Of a DNA stretch of 64,000 nt, positions 53,401 to 64,000 are shown one piece after another. The position numbers and the translations under genes were made by a program. The stretch comes from Eutreptiella sp. 'Long Island Sound 2002'. Taxonomy: Eukaryota > Euglenozoa > Euglenophyceae > Eutreptiales > Eutreptiaceae. The notes below the pieces were generated by a model. That model was given only the letters and a program-made list of their open reading frames with translations, was not told the origin of the DNA and ran no database searches. Each line of letters starts with the position of its first letter. Position 1 is the first letter of the stretch. Where the stretch lies: contig OZ038382.1 in assembly GCA_964036045.1 (NCBI GenBank), positions 149,060,961 to 149,124,960 on the forward strand. The letters run 5' to 3'.

Positions 53401-55910
53401 CACTTGCAGGGGTTGAGCTCCATGCCCATCACGATCATACGCGGCCACCGCCTCCACGCCCTCCACGAAGTGCTGCAGCGTGTGGGCCACCACCAGCAGG
53501 TCGTGGATGTAGGCCTGGATGAGGCCGTGCTCGGCCCCTCCTGGCGGGCGCAGGCGGTGCCCCTGCGCCCTGAGCAAGGGCTCCAGGAAGAGCGCGCACA
53601 GCAGGGGGCTCTCGGGGTTGCCCTGCCGGACGCCGCGCAGCATGTAGACAGGCTGCGTTAGCCCGTGTGCTGTGACGATGCGCAGCCTGGCGCACGTGTG
53701 GAGGAGGAGCAGGAGGTCGATGACGTCCGGCGGCACGGAGAGGTGGCGCAAGATGAGGTGGAGGGCGCCGTGCGGGGCGGTGTCGAAGGCCTTGCGGGCG
53801 TTGAAGGAGAAGACGTAGTTGGGCCTTCCCCGCTGGAGCTGCCGCTGCGCCATGAACAGCGGAAGGCCTGTGTTGGAGCCAGGAAGGGCCCCTTGCTGCC
53901 AGTCGCTGACCACTCCGTGCCGTGTGAGCACTTCCGTGATGGGCTGGGTGAGGGGGCCCGTGAGCAGCTTCATGTCCAGCTGGCCCGGGGCTATGGGCCT
54001 GTAGTCGTCCAGTCTGGCAGAGCCCGGTACCTTGGGGCTGAGTCAGATGTGCGCGTCCCTGCAGTGCATCGGCGGCGGGGCGCCGCGGAGGATGGCCCGG
54101 TAGGAGTGGACCAGGAGCCACTGGACGGGTGCCGGGAGGGCCTTGATGAAACGGGCCTCCACGTGGTTGGGACCTGGGGCCTTGCCATCGGCCTTGTCGA
54201 GGGCGGACTTCAGGTCCTGCATGGAGTACTGCTGGACCTGTGTCCAGGCCCTTTCAGGGACCCGGGGGACGTGTCGGCCGAGGACTGCCTGGAAGCCCGG
54301 GAGGTCCACCGGGCGTTTGTCATACAGTTCTCGCCAGAAGGCGCGAACTGCGAACATCACGTCATGGGCCTCCGTGAGGAGCGTTTGGGTGTTGGGGACC
54401 CGCACGTTCCAGAGGCCTGACGAGCCCGGGGCCTCTACCTCTATGGCTCCCCGCACGGCTTTCCATCGCTGGGCGATGTCGGGGTGTGGCAGCGCCAGAA
54501 GTCCTTGATGGCGCGCTTGTGGTCTGCCGCCAGGAGTGCGCGGAGCTGGCGAATGTCCTCCCCGAGGGCGGCTGCTTGCCTCTCCAGCTCCTCCTGTAGC
54601 TGGCCCTGTGTGGTCTGGCAGAACCCGGGCGACACACCCTGCAGCTCCTCCGTGAGCCGGAGCGCCGCCTCGGACCGGATGCCATGCTGGGCCGCGTCCG
54701 CCTGGTACGCTGCCGGCGCGCGCGCTGCCAGGGTGTCATAGCGGAGGACCGCTGCCTGGAGCTGCTTTCCGCTCTCCGGGAGGTCCCCCTCCGCCGGGTC
54801 CGTCCCCGCCGGGGACGGCTGCCGGCGTCCCACCACACGCGCCAGGGCGTCATGCGTCGCGTGGAGGTGTTCGAACACCTTGTCCACCGCGGCCGCGGGC
54901 ATCGACCCGTAGTCGTGCTGCTCTGTGGGACCCAGCCAGGGACGCAGGGAGGGTTCATCCTGCGCGGCGGTGACCGCCGCCCACAGGCAGTGTTGGACGG
55001 GTGCGGCCTCGGCGTCGTACGGGAGGAGGCGGCCCTCCGTGTGGCTGTAGGGGGTGGGCATCGCCGCGCGCCCCGCTGCGCTGAGGAGACCTGGCAGGGC
55101 CAGGCGGACCGGGAGGTGGTCCGAGCTGACCACCTGGGGCTGTGCCATGCCGCGAGCCCAGACGCTTTCCCGCAGGGACCACGGCAGGAGGGGCTCGTTG
55201 ACCAGGAAGCTGTCCACCCTGTGCCGGGACGGGTGGAGCGTGGGGGTCATGTCCTCCTCGCCGCCTGCCGCGGCCCTTTGGAAACCGCAGGCCTCCCAGC
55301 CCGCTTGGAAGTGCTCCGTGTCCGGGTTGTTGGGGACATCCATGGAGATGTTGGTGTCGCCGGCGATGACCACCGGGTGCCTCCCACCGAGGCTGCGTGC
55401 CGTGGCATACATTTGTATGTGGGCACATAACGCCGCCCGTCCCGCCCACGGAGAGCAGCCTGCTTGCGGCCCGTGGACGTTGATGAGGGTGAGGCCTCCC
55501 CCGTCCGTGCGGATCTCCAGGACCGCGGCCTTCCCGGGGACAATTTCCGTGAAACTGAGCACCTCGTGCTCCGCCACGTACTTGCTGCTGACCGCGGTGA
55601 GGAGGCCGCCCCCTCTCGAGGTGGAGGTGGCTCCCGTCTCCGCCAGCCGGCTGCTGAAGAAGGCGGTGTACCCCTTGTCCCGGAGCACCGCGGCCACGTG
55701 CATCTCCTGCGCCCGGGTGGCGATCCCTGTTTCCTGGAGCATGATGGCAAAGCCCCCCTCCTGGGGTAGCATGCCGGTGATGGGGTGCTCCTTGTCGGTA
55801 CGGGCCGCCGGCCCCCGGCGCCGCCGGAGAGTGTCCCGGAGGGACCGGTCTGGCGGCACCAGGCCGTTGCGCAGGTTCCACGAGAGGAGCCACAGGGCGT
55901 CACCCGCCAT
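50428..55910 (-). pseudogene. LINE ORF2: APE endonuclease, RT, RNase H-like, zinc knuckle
   Basis: ATG at 55910. Endonuclease (54441-55910) complete: Asn12 (WNLRNG), Glu60 (LQETG), NVH 144-146, AGDTN with Asp185/Asn187, SSDH with Asp264-His265. A one-base C-run slip near 54.45 kb then leads to RT (YRPIA, FNARKAFDTAP, RGVRQGNPESP, YIHD in place of YxDD), with TGA for Trp at 54043-54045 and a frame change near 53.44 kb. The RT thumb fills 52170-53438. An RNase H-like stretch follows (about 51.3-52.2 kb) and a C-terminal CLLCGSPEETPVHMHVGC knuckle near 50.95 kb. Nicks DNA and reverse-transcribes its own RNA in the family; this copy is broken. Confidence 0.8.
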
Positions 55911-56149
55911 GTCCTCCTGGAGTCAGCTATCCCGCATCGGCATCGCCGCTGGGTTCGCAGGCGCAGCCAGGGCATCCGGGTGCGCCGCATCCGCTGAGCC
56001 CGTTCCCAGCGGGGCCCACAGGGGGGCCCGGGGGACCGGGGCAGCCAGGGGGGCCAGGGGGGCCAGCCCCGCGGGGATGGACATGGACCCTGGTGGGGCC
56101 GCACCGCCGGTCCCCGGGGCTGCTCCGGGTGCCTCCTCATCTCCGTCTG
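55911..56149 (-). other. Spacer between LINE ORF1 and ORF2
   Basis: Pro/Ala/Gly-coding GC-rich sequence before the ORF2 ATG, possibly the low-complexity end of ORF1. Confidence 0.35.
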
Positions 56150-59100
56150 CGTGGTCGGCTGCCTGGGGCGGGGGGCGCCGGGTGTACGGGGCGTGCCACG
56201 GGGACCTCCGTGCTCTCCCCTGGAAGGATGTTGGTGGCCGCCTCCTTATCGTCTGCCGGGGCTGCAGCGTGCACTGCGTGCCACGCAGGGTGTTCCAGCA
56301 TTGCCCCGCTTGTGTAGTACTTGTCTGCACACAGGGGGCATTTCGTCGGCTCCGTGGCCCCTCGCGCCGGGGGGAGCGGCACCGACTTCCGAATGGCGCC
56401 CTCCGCCGCCGGTTCGAAGGGCAGGTTGGCCAGTGGCACCGTGTGTGGCGCCAGTGTGCGGCCCGGGGCCGCCGCATCGAGGGCTCTTGTCGCGGGCGCG
56501 GGCCCGAGACCCCGGATGGCATCCCGCTGCGCGTCTGCTTGCAGCCACGTTTGCCAGTGCGTGGCGCCGATTTGGCGGTCGGGCTTGCCCCTCCATCGCA
56601 GGTCGTGGAAGGCCTGTAGCCAGTGGTACACTGCGGTCGGGACCGCCAGCTGGAGCTCTAGGTCGGCTGGGTGCGCCGCTGCCGGCCACACCCCCGGCCT
56701 CGCCGCCCGGGCGTTGTCCTTCAGCCTGACCTGGACCAGGAGGGCGTGGTGTTCTCCCTTCAGTGGCGCCTTGACGATCATGCGGGTGCAGTCTGCCACG
56801 GGGATCACGGCTTCGGGCCCCGGTAGGCGCTCGGGGTCGCAGACGACGATGTGCGCGTCCGCCGGGCTGAACATGCAGACCACCCACTGCAGGTTCTGCT
56901 GTCCCCGTTGGGCCACTGCCAGGGTAGCTGCCGGGCGGGCGTGCGTGATTGGCCCCGCGTGGAGGTCCGGGACGTCCGTGGCCCTGATGGCGTCTCGCTG
57001 CGACGCGGCCCGTAGATGCTCCTCCTGGTCGGGGCTCCACACCAGTGCGGGGGGGTTGACCCCCCCCCGGATCCTGCCTCTTGTTGGGGGCGCTGACGGT
57101 GCGTAGCAGGACTGCCAGCGGCCAGGGGTCCGCCGACATATAGTAGGCCTGGGTGGGCCCCTGTTGCCAGTCGACGTGGGGCAGGGGTGGGAATGCCCCT
57201 TGCCTGGCGGTGCTGTGCCAGACAGTCCAGCGGCCTCCGGCCAGGACGTGCGATCGGTACCCTCCGGCGTGCCCGTGTAGGATGGCCTGGTAGCCTGCCG
57301 TCTGCAGCACAAGTGCCTCCCCCTGCTTAGGCCCGGGTGGAGGTGTGCCATCGCCCGCATCACAGATGCGGGTGCGCCCGCGGAGTGTGGCATGCCACGG
57401 GTCTGGTGCATCGCGCTGTGGCCCTTTTATGCTTCCCGCAATCTGCGCCGGGCCGTGGTGGTGGACGAAGCTCTCCCCGCGGTCCGCTAGCAACGCTGCT
57501 ACGACGACGTATAGCTGCTCCGCCGTGAGGGGTGCCTTCGGCGCGTGCGGTGCGGCCGGCCGGCGGGGCTGCGTGTCGCGGCAGGGGACGTGGGGCAGCA
57601 GTTGCGCCGGCCACGCCGCCACAAGACCCATGGTGACGGCCGCGACCGCGGACGCCAGCGCCGTGCGGTTCGTTGGTCTGTACTGCCGGAGCCCTGTGGT
57701 ATCTCGGGCGAGGTGCCTGCAGGCTGCCAACCAGGCCACCGCTCTGCAGTTTGTGACGTCCGGTTCGGCACCATCCGCGCCGTCACATCCCCTTTGTTCT
57801 AACGTGGTGGCGGTGTCGAGCGGGGGGCCCTGCTGTAGCGCCTCCGGGTCCTGCCCCGGCAGGAGGGGAGGCGGGACTGGCTGCGGGAAGTCCTGCGCGC
57901 CTCGGCGCTCCGGGTGCGTGTGGTACGGGTCTTGCCGGCGGTGTTCCGGGGCTGCCTGTGGTTGGAAGAGGAGTTGGTGCAGGTACCAGTGGCCTTCCGC
58001 GGTGGACGGGTTGCAGAGCGTTAGCCACTGTTCCACCAAGCCTCCTGGGTGCGCGGCCTCGACGCGGCGCTGCAACCCCAGGCGGCGTAGGCGGTTGGAC
58101 GTGCCCGCGGGTGGGATGTGGGTTTGCGGGTAGAGCACCCGCAGCGGCTCCAGCGCCAGGTCCAGCACTCAGTCATTAAGCTGCTCCGTGAGAGCCGACG
58201 CCCTGTGCAGGGCGTCGAGGACCCCGGGTGTGGGGGACGTGAGCTGTTCGAGCACCGGCCCCGGCGGGTACCGTGCACCCGGGTTCGTTGGCCACTCCCT
58301 GGTGTGGCTCAGTACGGCCTTCCACATGTCCCTCGTAAAGGCGTGTTGGGGGGCCAAGGAGAGGACCATCGGTAGGAGGCGGTGGCACGCCGGCGGCGAT
58401 CACATGGGCTGTGGGGCGGCCGCTGTGATCCACCTGCACGCCGTGCCGGGCACGATCGCCCCCCATTCCACGGTCCCGATGCCCTTAGCGTGGAGCAGCG
58501 CCTGGCCCTGGACCAGGGGCAAATAGGGGCTCGAGCGCCCCTTTCCTTCCTTCCACCGTACCCAGGCGGCCCCCGCCTGCAGGCTGCGGAGCAGGGCCAC
58601 GCCGGGGAGGAGCGGCTGCGGGAAAGCCCCCTTGACGGCCTGGGTGGCGTGGGCCAGGGTGCCCATGGGCAAATACCACAACGGGAGGGTCCAGGGGCCC
58701 GGCAGCGGTTGCGCCACCCCTGCGTCCCATCGCCACTCGGAGTCTGGCGGGGTGGCCAGGACCGTGCCCGTCTGCAGAAAGTGGCGTGCCTTCTTGTCGG
58801 GGTGCCGTTAGAGGGTTGCCGCGAGGCTGAGCCCCTCTGCCGCGGGTGCCACTGGGAGGCCGCCCCGGGGCCTGCGCCAGGGGTAATCCTGGTCCGCCGG
58901 CCAGGTGTGGAGGTCCTGGGCGATGTCCGCCGCGGTCCCTGTGGGGGCGTCCTCCGGTGCCAGGTGCCACATGACGGCGAGCACCGCCCACGTGGAGAAG
59001 GGCCACGCCCGCGGGGGGGTGTACACCTGGATGGTCCACTGTGGGCACGCCCGCCGCACGCGCGACGCAAGGAGCACCCCTCGGACCATGTCCGCCGCCA

Positions 59101-59620
59101 GGACCAGCACCATTCCTGAGGGTTCCACAATGATCCCCTCTGCGGGTCCGCCGTGGCGGCCCCGGGTGTGCAAGGCCACCGCCGCCTGTCCCGCGCGGGT
59201 GACTCGGTCGACGGCCTCCTTGATGTTCACGCTGCCGCGCGCGGTCTCATCCAGGATCCAGCCCTGCACCACCCCGTAGCGTAGGGCGGCGCATGCGGCC
59301 GCGGGTTTCACCTCGGGCAGCGCTCCGTCATCGGGGCTGGGCTGGGGGTGCTGTTTGGGGCACCAGCCTTCGCCGGTGCAGTGGCCCCGTTTCCACGCGG
59401 GGCAGAGCGCGGGCACGCTGCCCGCCGGCGGCGCAGGTTCCGCGGGCGCGCCTCCCGTGTGGGGCTCCGGTACTGCCTCCAGGTCGGAGTCCGTGCCCGC
59501 GTCCCCTTGTGGGGGGTCTTCTTCGCCGTTTCTGAGTCCCAGCGCCCTGATGACCTCGTGTGCTTCGTCCAGCGTCGGGGATCGGGGGCGTGTTTTGCGT
59601 GGGGCCGCGGGTTCCACCAT
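56150..59620 (-). pseudogene. LINE ORF1 (gag-like) with CCCH and C2H2-like zinc fingers
   Basis: ATG at 59620. A canonical CX7CX5CX3H finger at Cys73, Cys81, Cys87, His91, known in other proteins to bind RNA. The frame continues through TAA 58808-58810, TGA 58400-58402 and TGA 58169-58171, then changes frame at a nine-base C run near 57.07 kb. The C-terminal part ends with CPLC...LEHPAWH, a CX2CX12HX3H finger near 56.28-56.34 kb. The stops all fit C-to-T changes. In LINEs ORF1 coats the RNA; that role is inferred here. Confidence 0.65.
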
Positions 59621-59699
59621 TGTTGTGTCGCTGTGCCTAAGAGCAGGGGGTGGGGTGCGGATGTCCCGTGGCTGGTGCGTTGGTGCGTTGGTGCGTTGC

Positions 59700-60870
59700 T
59701 CGTTGTGGGGGTGGCGGATGGGCGTCCCGGGGGGGGGGCGCTTTCCAGCATTGCGAGGGGCGTCTGGTGTTAGGTGCTGTCCCTCCCCCCGCCGCCCGTC
59801 CTCTGGAGCGGGCAGCCAGGGTTCCGTGACCCACGTGTCCCGGGCGCGGTCGGTGCGGGCGTTGGGGCCCAGCACCGGCCCCACAGCGTGCGCCCCTGCG
59901 GGCCGGCGTTGCTCGCTTTTGGGGGTGGCGGAAGAGCGTCCCCGAGGGGGGGCGCCTTCCACCATGGTGAGGGGCGTCTGAGGTCAGGCGCTGTCCCTCT
60001 CCCGACTGCCCGTCCATTGGGCGGGCTGTTGGGGTCCGCCACCCATGTGCTGTGGGCGCGGGTGTGTTGGTGTGGGGGCCCAACACTGTCCCCTTGGCCT
60101 GCATGCCCTGTGGGGGCTGCGTGCCGCGGGGGTGGTGGGGGGCCGTCCCTGGGGGGGCTGGCCTGCCACCGTTGTGAAGGGCGCCTGGTGTCAGGCGCTG
60201 TCCCTCCCCTAGCCGCCCGTCCTCTGGAGCAGGCAGCCAGGGTTCCGCATCCCGTGTGTCATGGGTCCGGTCGGTGCGGGCGTGGGGACCGAGCACCGGC
60301 CCCACAGCGTGCGCCCTTGCGGGCCGGCGTTGCTCGCTGTGGGGGTGGCGGAAGGGCGTCCCCTGGGGGGGTGCCTTCAACCATTGTGAGGGGCGTCTGG
60401 GGTCAGGCTCTATCCCTCCCCCGACTGCCCGCCCACTGGGCGGGCTGTTGGGGTCCGCCACCCACGTGCTATGGGCGCTGGTGTGTGGGTGTGGGGGCCC
60501 AACACTGTCCCCTTGGCCTGCATGCCCTGTGGGGGCTGCGTGCAGCGGGGGTGGTGGGGGGCCGTCCCCGGGGGGGCTGGCCTGCCACCGTTGTGAGGGG
60601 CGCCTGGTGTCAGGCGCTGTCCCTCCCCCGGCCGCCCGTCATCTGGAGCGGGCAGCCTGGGTTCCGCGACCCGTGTGTCCCGGGTGCGGTTCATGCGGGC
60701 GTGGGGACCCAGCACCGGCCCCACGGCGTGCGCCCTTGCGAGCCGGCGTTGCTCGCTGTGGGGGTGGCGGAAGGGCGTCCCCGGGGGGGGTGCCTTCCAC
60801 CATTGTGAGGGGCGTCTGAGTTCAGGCGCTGTCCCTCCCCCGACTGCCCGCCCACTGGGCGGGCTGCCGG
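59700..60870 (-). repeat. ~210-bp monomers in 420-bp dimers upstream of LINE ORF1
   Basis: GGGGGTGGCGG starts fall at 59707, 59921, 60341 and 60760, with a second unit type (GGGTGGTGGGGGGCCGTCCC) at about 60129 and 60549. Two ~210-bp subunits alternate, giving a 419-420-bp higher-order repeat. Placed 5' of ORF1 on the transcribed strand, as are the promoter monomers of some LINEs; promoter function is inferred. Confidence 0.8.
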
Positions 60871-62650
60871 GGCTCTTTGGGTGTGTCCAGTGTGTGTGGT
60901 GTCTGTGCCGTGCGTGTCGTGGTGCGTGGAGCCGCTCGTCCCTTGTTCCCCTGGTGCTCCCCTCTCCCATGTCCCGGTGCGGTGTTGTGCTCGCTGTGTG
61001 CCTGCCGTGTCCCCTTCCCTGTGCGCGCCCCTTGCTCGGCCGCTGGCTACCCCTTGTTCCTTTCGTGGCTTCGTTGCTCTTTACCCTTTCCTCTACCCTT
61101 CTCCCTGACATGCACTTTTTCCCTGCCTCCGCTTTGTTGCGTGTCTCGGTCTTTTTCCTTGCCGGCTCGCCATGCTCTCTCGTTGGGCCTTCTCTTTTGG
61201 ACCCGCGTAGAGAGAGGATGTAAACAGGCGTGCGGCGGCGGGGGTTTTGTCGCGACATGGCACCTCCAGCTGGCTGGTACGTTATGCGACATGCGTGTGC
61301 GACATGCGTGTGCGTAGGTTTATTTCCTACTTGCTCTCGTCTTGGCTCCACACACCTCTTTGGCCGCCACCTTTGTTCCTTGTCCGTTCCGCGCGCGCGG
61401 CGTGACATGCAACATACTTGTTTCTTTCCCCACTATCTTAATGTGTCCTAGTCCTCTCGCCTTGCCTACGTGTGTACGGCGCGGGCCGGGCGTTCGCGAA
61501 TGAGAGACGACGGCACGACGCAAAACATGCCTAAGCGTCTAAGACAACCCTACTTTAACGCCCAAACGACGCAAACACGAGCATACACCTCTCCTTGGGA
61601 CCTGTGAGGCGAAGGGAACGTGGGTGCATACACAAGGAAGCGGCGTGGCAACGTGTGTTTGTCAGAATCCGGCACACGACGCTATGCTATATGTGTGTAT
61701 GTTCTAATCAGCGCAACAAAAAGAGTGGTTGTGCTGTAAGAGCAGTTGTCACGGTTGCCCCGCATTTCACCGCAGGGCAGGACCGTTAGCCCCCCGTGAC
61801 AACCACTCCCTGGCCGAAGGTCATTTCTTTTTTCTCGTCTCGGTTGGTGGCGCGGGCTGGGCGGTTGGCGGCGTGGCACGACATGGTAACATACTTGCGT
61901 TCTTGGTGGCGGTGTGTGGCTCCCCCCTTGCCTACTATTTGTTTGCATACGGCGGCATACCTTTTGTCCCTTTTCGCTCCCTCTCCGCCTCCTACGTAAG
62001 CGGGCGTGCGGGTGGGGGGTGGGCACGTCTCGGTTACGCCTCGTGGTCACCGTTTGCTTTTGTCGGCGTGGTTGCCGTTCTTATCCCGTGTTCGTTGCGT
62101 AGCGTAGCATGGCATGTAACATACTTGGATCCAACTAGCCACGTGTGCATGTTGTGTATGTTTAGTTTTTGTTTGTGTGCTTTTTTGTGTGTTGTGCTTC
62201 ACCTCGGTGGTGTGTGACCTCCTTCATGCGTTCTTCTCTCCTTTGTTGGTTTTTTGTTCCCCCGTCGTGCCCCTTCATACCATTTTGCTCGTCCGTGGCG
62301 GTGATGACCTTGCGGCGATCCGGGCACGCACGTACGGGCATACCTTTCCTTCCCTATGTGTGCGGGGGTGGGCATAGGCATTCATTCGGTGTCACCTCTT
62401 GTTGGTTTTCCTTGCCGGTGCGGTTTTCGTTGCGTTTTCGTGGCGGCGCTCTTTGGCGTTGCTTGGCCTGTAACTTCCTTCCTTGTATTGCGTTTGTTAC
62501 GGCGGTATGCATGGCGATATGCGCTACGCCGATATGCATGGTGTGGCGATTAACATACTTGTTTTTCGGCGGCCGGTGGCGTTGTTGTTGCTTGTGTGTG
62601 TTATTCATGCATGACATGCAACATGCTTGTGCGGCTTCTTTTTTTTTTTT
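60871..62650. other. Moderate-GC spacer with a recurring CATG-AACATACTTG motif
   Basis: No gene supported. ACATGCAACATACTTG-like sequences occur near 61405, 61875, 62115, 62548 and 62610. Bases 61679-61712 resemble 8142-8175 beside the large palindrome. Open frames here are C-, F- and V-rich on plus and lack motifs. Confidence 0.45.
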
Positions 62651-62668
62651 TGTGATCTCCTTCGCGTG

Positions 62669-63960
62669 TTACGGCGTCGTCGTACTCCCTATGCGAGTGG
62701 GCTTGCATTGCTTGGTCGTATACTTGTGGTATATCTCCACCGTGGTGCGGTTCTTTACATGGGGATGTCCCCCAGGACGTGGTGCGGGAAGTTGCTCAGG
62801 GCTACCCATGTTTCCCGCTCCCACTCTTTGGTGTTGTCGGGGGTGGCGTTGGGTGGGGGGTGGGCCATGTTGGGCTAGCGGTAGCGGGTGCGGCCCTGGG
62901 TGCTGTCCCGCTCCGGCACGGGGTGTCCGACTAGGTGTCGCCCCCAGTCGATGGGGGGCACCCAGATCCGGCTCCCCGTGGGGGGCGGGCTCTCGCCGTC
63001 TGGGGTGGCTCGTGGGGGGCGGTCGTGTCGGGCGACGTGGAGGAAGGCGTCGAAGAGGAAGTCTCGGACGCCTTCCCCCAGGGTGGCCGCCTGGACCAGG
63101 GTGGCCGGCCGCCCGGATGCGGGTGCTGGTGCCGGAGGTGCGGAGGCACAGCACGACCTGTTCCCCGAGTCCCCGGAGGTGCTGCCGTACCGCTGCGGGG
63201 TTGTGTAGGGCGTAGGGTTCGGCCGGTGCGGCGGCTGGTGGTGCGGGGTGTGATGGGGGGGGTGGTGTGGGTTGGGGGGGGTGGTCGTCGTTGTCGCGCG
63301 TGGGGTCCGGTGATGGGGTCTCTTGTGGCGGTCGCGAGAGGGGGGATTCGCGGTGGCGTGTGTCGGCGGGGGCATCGACGTCAATTGGCTGGTGCTGGCT
63401 ACCGCGTGTTGCGTCCGTGGCCTGGTCTCGAGGGGGGGGCGGGGGGGGTGGTGTCGGGGTGGCGCTGTTGGTGGTGGGGGGGGCGGGGGTGGGTGTTGTG
63501 CTGGCTGGGGGTCTTGGCGTCCCCGTGGGTCGTGTGGGTGTTGCGTGTGTGCGGCGTGCGGTCCTTGCGGTTCTTGACTGGTTGTGGTGCCGGGGTGTGG
63601 GTGGGAGGCGGCCGCATGGGCGTCCGGGCCGGGCTGTGGTCCGTATGTAATGGGTGGCTGCTGGTGGATGGTGCTCGCTGGTATGGGGTGTGGGTGGGGG
63701 GGCTGCTGGTGGTGGTGGGGCGCTCCTACTAGGCCCTGGTGTTGCTGGTGTGCGTGCGCGGCTCCCCGCGGGTCCATGGGGGTGTACCGTGGCTCGTGTG
63801 TCGTGGGCCCGTGAAGCGGGGGCGGCGGGTGGTGCTGGACCGCGTGGTGGTGGTGTTGAGGTTGTGCTGGTTGTGTGTGGTACCCCGGCGTTGGTGGGTG
63901 TGGTGGTAGGGGCTGGTGGTGGTGGAATACGTGATGGTGTGGTGCGGTGATGTGTGCCAT
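62669..63960 (-). CDS. Pro/His/Gln-rich protein with a unique C-terminal segment
   Basis: Minus frame with ATG at 63960, possibly extending beyond the window. The N-terminal 230 codons are Pro/His/Gln/Thr simple sequence. The C-terminal part (about 63000-63150) is ordinary (GEGVRDFLFDAFLHVARHD, RIWVPPIDWGRHLVGHPV). After the stop at 62875 another frame reads on (KEWERETWVALSNFPHHVLGDIP), so the gene is probably frameshifted there. Resembles in style the other LINE-associated proteins of this region. Function unknown. Confidence 0.4.
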
Positions 63961-64000
63961 GTGGGGTGGGTGGTTCGTGGGGCCTGGTTGTGCTGGGGTG

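Larger units (their letters stand above)
40840..60870 (-). mobile_element. LINE-like copy 2 with ORF1, ORF2 and further ORFs (possibly composite)
   Basis: Its (TACC)n tail at 40840-40861 abuts the truncated 5' end of copy 1, so the two lie head to tail. Reading up the minus strand: 3' region, 65-bp satellite, 62-bp repeats, simple sequence, shared 1.5-kb segment, ORF4, ORF3, ORF2, ORF1, upstream monomers. About 20 kb is long for one LINE; it may be several nested or joined copies whose borders I cannot see. Confidence 0.45.

Overview
This is a piece of a eukaryotic nuclear genome made almost entirely of transposable elements and tandem repeats. I recognise no host housekeeping gene, rRNA or intact tRNA. 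Chromodomain-bearing Ty3/gypsy LTR retrotransposons, an APE-endonuclease LINE, hAT-like and fold-back DNA elements, poly(A)-tailed retroposition and very GC-rich, G-run-rich satellites together suggest a repeat-rich protist or alga (a green alga would fit). The species cannot be fixed from sequence alone.

Layout. 1-9.2 kb is gene-poor, moderate-GC DNA with a non-autonomous hAT-like element (1499-2407), a C-rich retroposed copy with poly(A) and target duplication (3837-4225), a tRNA-like/SINE fragment (~4.75 kb) and a 2.3 kb imperfect palindrome (5770-8097). 9.2-34.9 kb is a nest of three Ty3/gypsy elements, called E, A and D here. E (oldest, minus strand, 34911 down to 30585, its 3' part now at 9985-10887 on plus) was broken in its integrase by A. 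The 5' LTR of A was then broken by D (19164-29939, complete, 532-bp LTRs, 5-bp duplication). A separate 856-bp terminal-inverted-repeat element (30816-31671) with an unrelated open frame also sits in the E integrase. The A 3' LTR and the E tail lie in the wrong orientation, so there is a local inversion or an assembly error near 9.2-11.34 kb.

34.9-64 kb is extremely GC-rich and holds LINE-like DNA on the minus strand. A short copy (34912-40839) and a longer one (from 40840 upward) lie head to tail, each ending in a (TACC)n tail. The larger part carries ORF1 (CCCH and C2H2-like fingers, 56.2-59.6 kb), ORF2 (endonuclease, RT, RNase H-like, zinc knuckle, 50.4-55.9 kb), two unrecognised coding segments (46.2-49.3 kb), ~210-bp monomers upstream of ORF1 (59.7-60.87 kb) and a 65-bp satellite near the 3' end (3 units in one copy, about 32 in the other).

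The points I would look at first: all three gypsy families carry, between protease and RT, a domain resembling the DNA adenine methylase-like region of DIRS1-group elements (NPPF or NPRF motif). Element D links four reading frames by a TAATG overlap, an in-frame UAG and a +1 overlap. The small TIR element has picked up or kept an open frame of unknown origin. Function is inferred from motifs read by eye; no database search was possible.
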